Shown here piece by piece: positions 59,901 through 64,000 of a stretch of DNA of 64,000 bases. Below the pieces are notes generated by a model. It saw nothing but the letters and a program-made list of their open reading frames with translations. It searched no databases and was not told the DNA's origin. Positions within the stretch are counted from its first letter, which is position 1; every line of letters starts with the position of its first letter. The stretch comes from Saccharina japonica (Eukaryota; Sar; Phaeophyceae; Laminariales; Laminariaceae), in contig MEHQ01002731.1 in the NCBI GenBank assembly GCA_008828725.1, forward strand, positions 146,794-210,793, read 5' to 3'. Made by a program: the position numbers and the translations under genes.

Positions 59901-62900
59901 AAATAAGTACCTCTTTTGGTTCGTGTACGTACGAACCTGTATTTTTTGTTTCATAGCATATACACCCCTTATCGTTTTTTGTTGTTGTGCCTCCTGTGCC
60001 TTGCGTGTCGGTTGTTGCTGTTGCTGTTCGCACTATTGCGGAAGACCATAACAAATAAAACCGAATATTGTTATTAATAGTAAAAAGAGGTAAGTATACA
60101 CTATTACACTATTAGGTTTTTGTGTGTGCGGTAGGTCGTATTCACTATTATATCGTACCGCGTTGTACTTTTGTAGTTTGGCGTATTATTTTTCCCGGGG
60201 CCTGTCCAGTGACAACGGACTATCGTTTTCGCACTCAGTTCATGTAAGCAGAAGAAGAAGAACAACAACAACAACAACAACAACACCTCAAGTGAGAACA
60301 ACATAAAACAACTATGATCCGATCCTCCCAGGGGTCCACGAAAAAAATATGTTTTCCTGACACTCGACTACCCATTTGCGACACCCAGGCAGGGGGGGGG
60401 GGGGGGTGTACTCATGCCGTGCACGGCCGTAGTCATATGACCATAGACCCTCGGGGTATACTAAAACCAAGCAAAATACAAACATGAAAAAAAGATCGTT
60501 TTCGTAATTCCGTCACTGGTTTGTTTTTCGTTTTGACGCTGGGAAGGAGTGCAGGTCGCTTCCTCTTTTTACCAAGCACCCTCGGTCCTTCCGCAAAAAC
60601 ATTATTATTGCGGGTGGAAACATACAGCAGTAATAGTCAGAACCTACGATGGGCAACAACGAAAACATGTACTCCTAAATGTTTACTCAACCTATGAGGC
60701 GGTGATTGTTCCGATTGTATGTGCCCCCCCTCCCGCAACAGGCGCTGCTGGCGTCCCTGAAGGAGGTGAAGCAGACCGTTCAGAAGGTGAGAGACACGAG
60801 ACACACGTATATATATACCTCTTCTTGTGTTTTGTTTTGTTTGTTTTTCTTGTATTTTGTTTTCGTTTTTGTTTTCTTGTGTGTTTTTCGAAGAATTGGG
60901 TTTTGGTTTTCACTCGTAAAATTATTCGGTCCTACTTACTACGTATGGTCGCCGGTAACAGTGTCTGTTTTCCGCTCGGTAATGGTACCACTATAGAATA
61001 GCAACCTTAACCCACCAAAACAAAAACAATTGTTGTGGGAACAAGAAGTGACCAAAATTTCGTTTTGTTTTTACCATTATTGACCACGCATCCCTTTCGA
61101 GACGGGGAGGGGGGGGGTGTACCTGGTAGTCGTGTTTTATATTGGTTCACATGCCCACGGAATGGTTCCACCAATTAAAGCTGCTGTGCATCGGCCGTGC
61201 CAGGGAACCTATCGAAATAATGGGAGCAGAAGCGTCCTCCCCCCCCCCCCCCCCCCCCCCCNGGGGGGGGGGGGGGGGGGGGGGGAGGACGCTTCTGCTC
61301 CCATTATTTCGATAGGTTCCCTGGCACGGCCGATGCACAGCAGCTTTAATTGGTGGAACCATTCCGTGGGCATGTGAACCAATATAAAACACGACTACCA
61401 GGTACACCCCCCCCCTCCCCGTCTCGAAAGGGATGCGTGGTCAATAATGGTAAAAACAAAACGAAATTTTGGTCACTTCTTGTTCCCACAACAATTGTTT
61501 TTGTTTTGGTGGGTTAAGGTTGCTATTCTATAGTGGTACCATTACCGAGCGGAAAACAGACACTGTTACCGGCGACCATACGTAGTAAGTAGGACCGAAT
61601 AATTTTACGAGTGAAAACCAAAACCCAATTCTTCGAAAAACACACAAGAAAACAAAAACGAAAACAAAATACAAGAAAAACAAACAAAACAAAACACAAG
61701 AAGAGGTATATATATACGTGTGTCTCGTGTCTCTCACCTTCTGAACGGTCTGCTTCACCTCCTTCAGGGACGCCAGCAGCGCCTGTTGCGGGAGGGGGGG
61801 CACATACAATCGGAACAATCACCGCCTCATAGGTTGAGCAAACATTTAGGAGTACATGTTTTCGTTGTTGCCCATCGTAGGTTCTGACTATTACTGCTGT
61901 ATGTTTCCACCCGCAATAATAATGTTTTTGCGGAAGGACCGAGGGTGCTTGGTAAAAAGAGGAAGCGACCTGCACTCCTTCCCAGCGTCAAAACGAAAAA
62001 CAAACCAGTGAAGGAATTACGAAAACGATCTTTTTTTCATGTTTGTATTTTGCTTGGTTTTAGTATACCCCGAGGGTCTATGGTCATATGACTACGGCCG
62101 TGCACGACATGAGTGCACCCTCCCCCCCCCCCTGCCTGGGTGTCGCAAATGGGTAGTCGAGTGTCAGGAAAACATATTTTTTTCGTGGACCCCTGGGAGG
62201 ATCGGATCATAGTTGTTTTATGTTGTTCTCACTTGAGGTGTTGTTGTTGTTGTTGTTGTTGTTCTTCTTCTTCTGCCCCCCCCCCCTAGCATCCCTCCCA
62301 AAGGAGCATAGAACAAAAAGACGCTGTCCGCATAAACATGGCTAGGTCGTGACTCCTGCGGGCGTGTTTCAACGAGCAGAAGGCTGTGTGTATGTTACTG
62401 CTGGACAATACGGCATTGAGCTGCGGTGCTGCAGCTGCTCAACACGGTATTGGGCAGCAGTAACACCGCACAGCCTTCTACGCGCTGAAACACGCGCGCA
62501 GGGGTTACGGCTGAGACATGTTCATATGGACAGCGGGTTCTCGTTGGGTGCTACTTCAGGATTTTTTGGGGAAAGAAGGTTTGGACCTTTATCCGTTGAG
62601 AGCGCGTAGCGTCGACAGGCAATTCCACGCGAGTCGACGAGGGAAGAAAGGGCCTGTGAAAAGTCTTATCACGATAAAAACTAAGGCATGATCCGTAGTG
62701 TGGGGAGGTTTTAACGTTTTAGTCCGTTGTGGTATAGTGTGGGGAGGTTTTAACGTTTTAGTCCAATTACCTACACAATCTAAGCCCTAGAACACTCTCC
62801 TCCCCTTCTGAACAGCGGGATCATTGGTCTTCGTATGGGGCCGTACGTACCTAGTCCGAAGTTCTTAACGATCTCTGGGGGCCTAAGGAAGAGTGCCTAT

Positions 62901-63690
62901 CAGATTATGACATGAGGGAATTCGCTTTATTCGAAAACCTCTTTCATGGTAGTCGTGAGATTCGAAAACACGACCACTACAACCCATGTCCTGCTGTCGG
63001 TGCCGTGCGTAAAAGCTTTCTTCCGTCGGGCTACTTGTTAAAGGTTAACCAATTACCTACCCAACGTAAGCCTTGTAACAGAGGGGGGCGGAGAGCCTGC
63101 TATATATGTAACCCCGGGTCTGCGTTCCGACTAGGAGGAAGAGAGAAAATAAGGGCCAAAAATAATAAATGAGATGGCATGAAAAAAGAGACTTGATATA
63201 AAATCAAGAAACACCATTCATTTCGAACTTCAGCATTATTAGAGCGATATCAAACTTTCACGTCATTTAAAATGCACCCACTTGCTAGTTTCACCTACTA
63301 CGCGATAAACCAAGCAATGACCACCACGAAGAAGGTCTAATATCAGGCAAGCACACACAATATGAAACAAAAAACGCCCAAGTATGTTCAGGACAACAAA
63401 CGACAGATCATTCTCAAAGCGGTTCTCGATCGCTTAAAAACCCTTCTCCTTTTCAGTCTTCCATCGTGGGAGAGGAATAAAGCTGCTCTTCGTCTATCTC
63501 TAAGCAAACAACACACGTGAGTACCAACGAGTACCCGTTCCATAGGCTGACCTGGCTAGGGATACTCTGTGTCCTTACCCTAACCTTATCACATGTGTCA
63601 TCAAAATTGAACAACGTGTTCCAGGCGTCGAATTTGCGGATGGGGCAAGCGAAGACGAGGGTCATCTCCGACTGTCGTGCTGCAATAAAG
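36745..63690 (+). CDS. BBS2: BBS2, BBSome subunit (18 exons; 3' end beyond window)
   Basis: BBS2 is a core subunit of the BBSome, the coat-like complex that moves membrane proteins into and out of cilia and flagella; in other organisms it pairs with BBS7 and BBS9. Eighteen exons (listed separately) spell a collinear BBS2 protein of about 695 residues: N-terminal beta-propeller (exons 1-9, for example [46 protein letters not shown]), a coiled coil (exon 10), a GAE/platform part (exons 11-14) and the C-terminal helical region (exons 15-18, with LTADMADSS and [11 protein letters not shown]). Summed exon length is 2085 nt and all phases agree. Missing compared with animal BBS2 are about 30 residues between exons 12 and 13, roughly a dozen around the exon 13/14 junction, and the last exon. 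Introns run from 377 to 3810 bp. The start ATG at 36745 has A at -3. The coordinates give the genomic span, not a continuous ORF. Confidence 0.96.
36818..37354 (+). other. BBS2 intron 1, first part
   Basis: Unique-looking sequence with ACAGCAGTA motifs and short G runs. No ORF or repeat that I recognise. The remainder of intron 1 after the R6 copy (38038-38557) is also without recognisable content. Confidence 0.5.
37355..37530 (+). repeat. interstitial telomere-like repeat
   Basis: Starts TAACCCTAACCCTAACCCTG and continues as four or five units of ~36 bp, each with CCCTAACCCTGACC plus AAGCCAATCAGACCAG. In BBS2 intron 1, about 540 bp after exon 1. Confidence 0.8.
37935..38037 (+). repeat. peptide-coding repeat R6, copy 3
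   Basis: Encodes [20 protein letters not shown] then [13 protein letters not shown] in one frame, in BBS2 intron 1. The ATG of MRTYK is present. Frame preserved against copy 1 despite base changes. Confidence 0.6.
38558..38754 (+). CDS. BBS2: BBS2 exon 2
   Basis: The first two bases complete Tyr of GKYDG, then [20 protein letters not shown] follows, which matches the first propeller blade of BBS2. A Gly-rich insert of about 10 residues (a GGC/GGT run) precedes the [10 protein letters not shown] segment. Acceptor is CTCTAG and donor is GTAAAT, phase 0. Confidence 0.93.
38755..39668 (+). other. BBS2 intron 2
   Basis: Holds a short AT dinucleotide run near 39050 and an R5-like GACCTCCTCACATGAGGAGC palindrome near 39281. 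Nothing else recognised. Confidence 0.5.
39669..39788 (+). CDS. BBS2: BBS2 exon 3
   Basis: Forty residues, [11 protein letters not shown] through [19 protein letters not shown] to VYFK, a highly conserved propeller segment of BBS2. Phase 0 at both ends; the donor GTGAAA follows CTTCAAG. The region just downstream holds several degenerate copies of this exon end (see findings). Confidence 0.95.
39789..39975 (+). repeat. degenerate copies of exon 3 end plus donor
   Basis: Downstream of exon 3, segments resembling TACTTCAAGGTGAAAAACAG and GGCGACCAATCAAA recur about five times with a spacing of about 30-40 bp, including CCTCAAGGTAATC near 39890 and CACTTCAAGGTATTCC near 39950. Confidence 0.7.
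40469..40587 (+). CDS. BBS2: BBS2 exon 4
   Basis: Encodes [16 protein letters not shown] and [19 protein letters not shown], the BBS2 propeller segment with the IGGNC-type motif. It ends with two bases of a codon; donor is GTGTGG and acceptor is TGCAG. Confidence 0.94.
40625..41120 (+). repeat. 10-bp TACTGACTAT array in intron 4
   Basis: About 45 units of TACTGACTAT and variants (TACGGACTAT, TATGGATTGT). It occupies half of BBS2 intron 4 and ends about 375 bp before exon 5, next to unique sequence without coding signal. Confidence 0.9.
41493..41592 (+). CDS. BBS2: BBS2 exon 5
   Basis: One base completes Arg, then [20 protein letters not shown] and [13 protein letters not shown]. This is an FG-GAP/WD-like blade with the Asp-rich DADGNGKKD motif that is nearly invariant in BBS2. 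Donor GTAAAC, phase 0. Confidence 0.96.
41875..41995 (+). repeat. 15-bp ACCGACCAATCAGCT array in intron 5
   Basis: About seven units of CTACCGACCAATCAG with variants, finishing just before the TTTTAG acceptor of exon 6. The rest of this 409-bp intron shows nothing else. Confidence 0.8.
42002..42152 (+). CDS. BBS2: BBS2 exon 6
   Basis: Encodes [20 protein letters not shown] and, after a Gly/Ala-rich insert ([14 protein letters not shown]), [10 protein letters not shown], matching the phenylalanine/tyrosine-rich FGYALSNG-type strand in other BBS2 proteins. It ends after one base; donor GTGGGC. Confidence 0.92.
42535..42755 (+). repeat. GGT-rich tract in intron 6
   Basis: GTGGTGGTG and GTTGGTGTTGGTATTGG runs. 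Simple sequence; the valine/glycine-rich ORFs that cross it are artefacts. The rest of intron 6 (42153-42534) includes a C run and nothing recognisable. Confidence 0.85.
42946..43004 (+). CDS. BBS2: BBS2 exon 7, GC donor
   Basis: Two bases complete Gly, then [19 protein letters not shown], the BBS2 segment corresponding to GVYDKTSRYWRIKSKN. The only donor that keeps both the alignment length and the phase is GCAAGT after CAG, a GC-AG intron. No GT donor nearby gives an equally good join. Confidence 0.92.
43420..44787 (+). repeat. degenerate repeats ending at the exon 8 acceptor
   Basis: Units of about 75-85 bp contain AACGCTGACACG, CCTCGATCGATGTAA and CCACTTCCGGGTGGAC. Clear units start near 44212, 44532, 44640 and 44704; older ones lie near 43420-43740. 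The last unit ends CTTCCGGGTGCGCAG, which is the acceptor of exon 8. Between them (44290-44530) is an R5 repeat. Confidence 0.7.
44788..44892 (+). CDS. BBS2: BBS2 exon 8
   Basis: Thirty-five residues, [20 protein letters not shown] followed by [15 protein letters not shown]. The Asp-rich DIDADGV and GWSNG motifs are typical of the last propeller blades of BBS2. Phase 0 at both ends; donor GTAAGA. Confidence 0.96.
44985..45200 (+). repeat. R2 dispersed repeat in BBS2 intron 8
   Basis: C run, TGCAGCTTGCCCTTCATGCG, CACCTCACGGCGCTTCACGC, GTCTGTCTGGGTTGGTGAAA, GACTACGGCCATGCAC and a C run. It makes up most of the 377-bp intron 8 and ends about 70 bp before exon 9. Confidence 0.7.
45270..45458 (+). 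CDS. BBS2: BBS2 exon 9
   Basis: Sixty-three residues: [20 protein letters not shown], then [20 protein letters not shown] closes the propeller, and a Gly/Pro/Lys-rich tail leads to the coiled coil. Phase 0; acceptor AAAAG and donor GTAAAA. Confidence 0.95.
45480..45720 (+). repeat. R5 repeat in BBS2 intron 9
   Basis: ACGATAGAGGTGGCACGTTT, TTCCTCCAAAAATCAGTTTT, GAGCTCCTTAAGGGA and TCTCCTCTACCGTAGCAGGC. The same blocks occur near 6.9-7.0, 11.0, 31.0, 44.3-44.5 and 53.0-53.4 kb. Confidence 0.55.
45721..46501 (+). other. BBS2 intron 9, second part
   Basis: AT-rich stretch near 45765, G run near 46163 and direct ACACATCCGTC repeats just before exon 10. No gene or mobile element seen. Confidence 0.45.
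46502..46645 (+). CDS. BBS2: BBS2 exon 10 (coiled coil), GC donor
   Basis: Encodes [20 protein letters not shown] and [13 protein letters not shown], the coiled coil that follows the propeller in BBS2, then [11 protein letters not shown]. Two acceptors in the same frame are possible (exon start 46502 or 46511). The donor that joins in phase to exon 11 is GCGAGT after GAG, a second GC-AG intron. Confidence 0.9.
46646..47064 (+). other. BBS2 intron 10, first part
   Basis: No recognisable element apart from an AAACCCTAACCCTG trace near 46800 and a short R2-like CATATGCAAATCCACCTCAC piece at 46818. After the R4 copy, 47430-47887 holds an R5-like GGAGCTCGACATCTCTCACC block near 47520. Confidence 0.45.
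47065..47215 (+). repeat. GATC-type short tandem repeat
   Basis: Five to six units of about 18 bp built on TTAGGCGATCTAGATC, next to ATTTTATCTACAGTAGATCA. Related in unit sequence to R3; located in BBS2 intron 10. Confidence 0.65.
47338..47428 (+). repeat. R4 repeat, single copy in BBS2 intron 10
   Basis: CTTAACCCATTCAGACCTAA, ATCCCACACTAATTCCAAGT, TTTGTCCCCAAATATGCGGG and GTTCTTAAGGGGTTAA, standard order. Confidence 0.65.
47888..48013 (+). CDS. BBS2: BBS2 exon 11
   Basis: Forty-two residues, [20 protein letters not shown] and [20 protein letters not shown], matching the BBS2 GAE-domain segment that reads STSNDTIIRAV in animals. Phase 0; donor GTGCGT. A degenerate copy of its 3' end occurs about 480 bp downstream. 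Confidence 0.94.
48078..48190 (+). repeat. ATATC pentamer array
   Basis: About 22 units of ATATC with a few variants (ATGTAAT, ATACC) in BBS2 intron 11. Confidence 0.9.
48186..48440 (-). repeat. R3 repeat copy in BBS2 intron 11
   Basis: GTGAGATCCACC / GTGAGATCTGTA and ACACGATCTGTGTGG are followed by CAAAACGCCAAACATG and GGATCTAGATGATCTAGATC. It lies between exon 11 and its decayed partial copy. Confidence 0.6.
48443..48534 (+). pseudogene. decayed copy of BBS2 exon 11 end and donor
   Basis: GTCGTCGTAGACCCGGAGGG and GCGGGCGAGGCGCG match the last ~35 bases of exon 11; the following TTTGTTGGTTTGGTTTATGG and GAACGCTCTACA match the start of intron 11. The donor GT has become GC and the frame is broken. 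A GATC-type repeat lies between original and copy. Confidence 0.75.
48806..48917. mobile_element. MITE family R1, copy 8
   Basis: Near complete copy in BBS2 intron 11, from TACGGGGAGCCGTAGTAAAT to CTGTGGTCGCCCGTAGTA. Confidence 0.65.
49195..49405 (+). repeat. R2 dispersed repeat in BBS2 intron 11
   Basis: AAAGTCCGCCTCACAAGCGG, CCACCCTTCATGCAACTCGT, AATGCCTGCCTGGTCGGTGA and ACGGCCATGCATGACA blocks in the standard order. It lies about 100 bp upstream of exon 12. Confidence 0.7.
49512..49613 (+). CDS. BBS2: BBS2 exon 12
   Basis: Thirty-four residues, [20 protein letters not shown] then [14 protein letters not shown]. Similarity to BBS2 is modest, but position, phase (0/0), GCAG acceptor and GTGAAA donor fit the GAE domain between exons 11 and 13. 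Confidence 0.85.
50019..51060 (+). repeat. assembly gap plus 205 perfect GACCC units
   Basis: Seventeen N (50019-50035) are followed by 1,025 bp of uninterrupted GACCC. The true length of gap and array is unknown. Located in BBS2 intron 12, where the missing BBS2 residues would be encoded. A shorter GGGTC array lies near 9052. Confidence 0.95.
51210..51420 (+). repeat. R3 repeat copy in BBS2 intron 12
   Basis: Shares CAGATCATCGATTTCCACTT and AGGTTCCTGATCTG with the copy at 28.9 kb; the GATC minisatellite itself is absent. Confidence 0.55.
51544..51671 (+). CDS. BBS2: BBS2 exon 13
   Basis: Encodes [20 protein letters not shown] and [20 protein letters not shown], matching the BBS2 segment YVNFTIAERAQRVVVWL. 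It ends with two bases; donor GTAACA. About 30 BBS2 residues expected just before this exon are not found and may lie in the assembly gap in the preceding intron. Confidence 0.92.
52285..52425 (+). repeat. R2 dispersed repeat, truncated
   Basis: Starts at CTTAGTAAGACGCAGCCCAC and runs through TACCTCACGGCGCTTCGCGC to ATTACGGCCATGCATGAATA; the 5' part is missing. Confidence 0.65.
52745..52930. repeat. palindromic AAGGCATGCCTT-type array
   Basis: Repeats of ATAAGGCATGCGCCTT, TAAGGCATGATGCCTTATAT and similar; each unit is itself a palindrome, so the ~180 bp can form a row of small hairpins. In BBS2 intron 13. Confidence 0.8.
52955..53410. repeat. R5-type repeats in BBS2 intron 13
   Basis: Two units with TTTTTTGGCCAAACAACGCT / TCGCACATCGCGTGTCT and CGTGCCGTAGCACGCGTCCT plus a GTGAGGCTCCTGCTACACTT, GAGGAGCTT end. 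Likely decayed copies of R5. Confidence 0.45.
53455..53700 (+). repeat. R3 repeat copy in BBS2 intron 13
   Basis: GCTCATCATGCTGCCGGGTG, CTTCCTGGGTTGGATATTAT, CGGATCCTGCGCAA and GGATCGTGATCTATCTGCCC follow the order seen at 7.5-7.9 kb. Confidence 0.65.
53701..54469 (+). other. BBS2 intron 13, middle part
   Basis: No exon or repeat recognised. A 67-codon ORF at 53781 and a 137-codon ORF further on (54836-55249) have no features of known proteins and no splice-phase support. Confidence 0.4.
54470..54555 (-). repeat. SINE fragment
   Basis: TTGTTAAGGCATTAATTCGT, TGGGCTACTGGTAAAAGGTT and AACCAATTGCCTACCCAATC match the 54.7-kb element; the T-arm part is missing. Confidence 0.55.
54670..54815 (-). 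repeat. tRNA-like SINE
   Basis: On - it contains TAGGCCAACGGACTGATGCC (like a tRNA D-arm / box A) and, about 50 bases on, GTGAGTTCGAATCTCACGA (T-arm with a perfect 6-bp stem / box B). Neighbouring and distant fragments show that it is repeated. The arms do not complete a normal cloverleaf, so a tRNA-derived SINE is more likely than a tRNA gene. Confidence 0.6.
55258..55379. mobile_element. MITE family R1, copy 9
   Basis: In BBS2 intron 13, about 100 bp upstream of exon 14. Left end TACGGGGGACCATATTAAAT; the right end carries a duplicated TTTACTAT and ends CCGTAATAG. Confidence 0.65.
55482..55572 (+). CDS. BBS2: BBS2 exon 14
   Basis: One base completes Arg, then [20 protein letters not shown] and [10 protein letters not shown], matching the animal NGG...IDLAGDIIQSMASF stretch. 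The acceptor is CTAG at 55481, the site that fits the phase-2 end of exon 13. The loop before DLAGE is about 4 residues shorter than in animals. Confidence 0.93.
55573..56600 (+). other. BBS2 intron 14, first part
   Basis: T-rich stretches and a CTTCGTACTTCGTACTTCGT short repeat at 55731. No gene seen. Confidence 0.5.
56810..57165 (+). repeat. ACT trinucleotide array
   Basis: About 350 bp of CTACTACTACTGCTACTACT-type repeat ending some 40 bp before exon 15. It forms the upstream part of that exon's acceptor region. Confidence 0.92.
57206..57336 (+). CDS. BBS2: BBS2 exon 15
   Basis: Encodes [20 protein letters not shown] and [20 protein letters not shown] then SSQ, a strongly conserved helical segment of BBS2. 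It ends with two bases of Arg; donor GTAAGA. The last ~15 bases and the donor recur many times in the following intron. Confidence 0.97.
57337..58060 (+). repeat. tandem copies of exon 15 end plus donor
   Basis: About 13 degenerate units of roughly 45-65 bp. Each has a version of AGCTCGCAACGGTAAGAG (the end of exon 15 and its donor), followed by a GCACAGATCACGATCTAGAT-like part. Units with the best donors are near 57512 and 57569. This fills most of intron 15. Confidence 0.85.
58236..58374 (+). CDS. BBS2: BBS2 exon 16
   Basis: One base completes Arg, then [20 protein letters not shown] and [20 protein letters not shown], ending RANNHR. The RAEDARL and NNH motifs are diagnostic of the BBS2 C-terminal region. 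Donor GTACGA, phase 0. Confidence 0.97.
58515..58550 (+). repeat. copy of exon 16 donor region
   Basis: CCAGGTACGAAGAGCAGCAG resembles the exon 16 end and donor CCGGGTACGAGGAGCAGCAG about 145 bp upstream, followed in both by CAGCA and AACAT/GCATGT. Confidence 0.6.
58597..58708. mobile_element. MITE family R1, copy 10
   Basis: In BBS2 intron 16; left end TTACGGAGGACCATAGTAAA, right end AGCCCACCCCGTAATAG as in copies 1 and 7, suggesting a sub-family. Confidence 0.65.
59320..59950 (+). repeat. degenerate ~80-bp tandem repeat in intron 16
   Basis: Six or more units with TTGGTTCGTGTACCTCT, CAGTGGCTCCATCCTCATCG and CGACTTTCAAAAACGTGT. The open frames across it come from the repeat. The preceding 58710-59319 shows nothing else. 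Confidence 0.65.
60031..60152. mobile_element. MITE family R1, copy 11 (decayed)
   Basis: TGCGGAAGACCATAACAAAT with a small internal repeat of CACTATTA and a right end TAGGTCGTATTCACTATTA. A further trace with TCCTACTTACTACGTATGGT lies near 60930 and is mirrored near 61590. Confidence 0.55.
60742..60786 (+). CDS. BBS2: BBS2 exon 17 (45 nt)
   Basis: A short exon of 15 residues, [15 protein letters not shown], corresponding to animal ELLGNLKAVNQAIQ. Phase 0; acceptor AACAG and donor GTGAGA. It lies inside the left arm of a 1-kb inverted duplication, and a mirrored copy sits at 61738-61782 on the other strand. Confidence 0.93.
61738..61782 (-). pseudogene. mirrored copy of BBS2 exon 17
   Basis: Exact inverted copy of the 45-nt exon 17 with its acceptor and donor sites, located in the right arm of the inverted duplication. 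It is antisense to BBS2 and cannot be used in a + strand transcript. It is either part of a real inverted duplication or an assembly artefact. Confidence 0.9.
62346..62516. other. long imperfect hairpin
   Basis: Arms of about 78 nt pair with few mismatches and almost no indels: GCGGGCGTGTTTCAACGAGC with the complement of GCGCTGAAACACGCGCGC, AGAAGGCTGTG with CACAGCCTTCT, GTTACTGCTG with CAGCAGTAAC; loop about 10 nt near GGTGCTGCAG. Could be a foldback MITE or a miRNA-type precursor. Lies in BBS2 intron 17. Confidence 0.65.
62517..63624 (+). other. BBS2 intron 17, last part
   Basis: Apart from the SINE copies, a direct repeat of TGTGGGGAGGTTTTAACGTT occurs at 62700 and 62738. Nothing else recognised up to exon 18. 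Confidence 0.45.
62735..63085 (-). repeat. SINE copies, decayed
   Basis: A fragment at 62735-62800 (CCAATTACCTACACAATCTA) and a longer copy at 62940-63085 with TAGTCGTGAGATTCGAAAAC, CACTACAACCCATGTCCTGC and AACCAATTACCTACCCAACG. The T-arm stem is broken in the longer copy. A core piece (GTCCTGCCGACGACGCCA) also lies near 3129. Confidence 0.5.
63625..63690 (+). CDS. BBS2: BBS2 exon 18
   Basis: Twenty-two residues, [20 protein letters not shown] then IK, matching animal LRVGKPKNQVITACRDAIR. Donor GTGAGA in phase 0 points to one more coding exon (about 15 residues in animals) beyond the right edge. Confidence 0.95.
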
Positions 63691-64000
63691 GTGAGAGCTC
63701 GCCGAGACACACACACGCATACGATAGGTATCGTGGGGTCAAAACGTTTACGTATCGAATAACGTTTTGCCTGGTTCTCCTCTGTTTCTTGAAAAAAAAA
63801 CGAGCTAAAAGAAAGGGGGGAAAGGGGAGGAACATTTCTAAAATTTGGAAATTTATCAGAGAGCGGGCAAAAATTCAGGAACGAACGCATATCATACCTG
63901 GTATGATACGTATCTTTCCTTTTTGAGGAACAAAAAATCACGAAACAGTACGAATTTTTGGACGTACGTAACATTTTTGGACAACGACGGCAGGAGACAG
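63691..64000 (+). other. BBS2 intron 18 (open)
   Basis: Intronic sequence after exon 18 with AC dinucleotides and an A run. No exon seen before the window ends. Confidence 0.5.

Larger units (their letters stand above)
60248..62276. repeat. inverted duplication, about 1,014 bp arms, centred on an N
   Basis: Arms 60248-61261 and 61263-62276 are reverse complements around a single N at 61262, flanked by long C and G runs. Positions mirror exactly (x pairs with 122524 - x), with no net indel and only a few substitutions (for example around 60415, 60515 and 60691). The left arm contains exon 17 of BBS2, so the right arm contains its antisense copy. Confidence 0.93.

Noticed and set aside
61523-61975. 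150-residue ORF on - strand duplicated with one on +
   Set aside because: Both are the same intronic sequence from the two arms of the inverted duplication and read through exon 17 in the wrong frame.

Overview
The window is one eukaryotic chromosomal segment holding two large intron-rich genes arranged head to head. The only strongly identified gene is BBS2, a subunit of the BBSome that acts at cilia and flagella, so the organism should build flagellated cells. Long introns, GC-rich short exons, very abundant simple repeats and dispersed elements suggest a brown alga (Ectocarpus-like stramenopile). The organism call is inference; the BBS2 call rests on exon-by-exon protein similarity and matching intron phases.

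Right half (36.7-63.7 kb, + strand): BBS2. I can place 18 coding exons between 36745 and 63690. Together they encode about 695 residues (animal BBS2 is about 720). Every junction keeps the reading frame. The start codon is present and the last short exon lies beyond the right edge. About 30 residues of the middle of the protein are not found; an assembly gap plus a perfect 205-copy GACCC array occupies the intron where they are expected. Two introns use GC-AG splice sites.

Left half (35.8 kb down to below 0.2 kb, - strand): a second gene starting about 940 bp from BBS2 and reading the other way. I trace 18 exons, about 1,810 codons, and the 3' end leaves the window at the left edge. It encodes a protein with a low-complexity N-terminus, about ten IQ motifs (calmodulin-binding type) and Gln/Glu-rich coiled coils. 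I cannot name it. One exon needs a single-base correction in a homopolymer. A lone exon-like ORF on the + strand (7042-7239) lies inside this gene.

Between the exons: introns are filled with tandem repeats (3-61 bp units), a TIR MITE-like family with 11 copies, several other dispersed families, a tRNA-like SINE, a 0.9-kb TIR element, a conserved peptide-encoding repeat and a long hairpin. A 1-kb inverted duplication carries a mirrored copy of BBS2 exon 17 and is centred on an N.

The most unusual pattern is that several BBS2 introns contain duplicated copies of their own splice-site region. In intron 15 there are about 13 degenerate copies of the exon-15 end plus donor site; introns 3, 11 and 16 show the same kind of donor duplication, and intron 7 shows it at the acceptor. 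This suggests that these introns grew by local duplication across splice sites.
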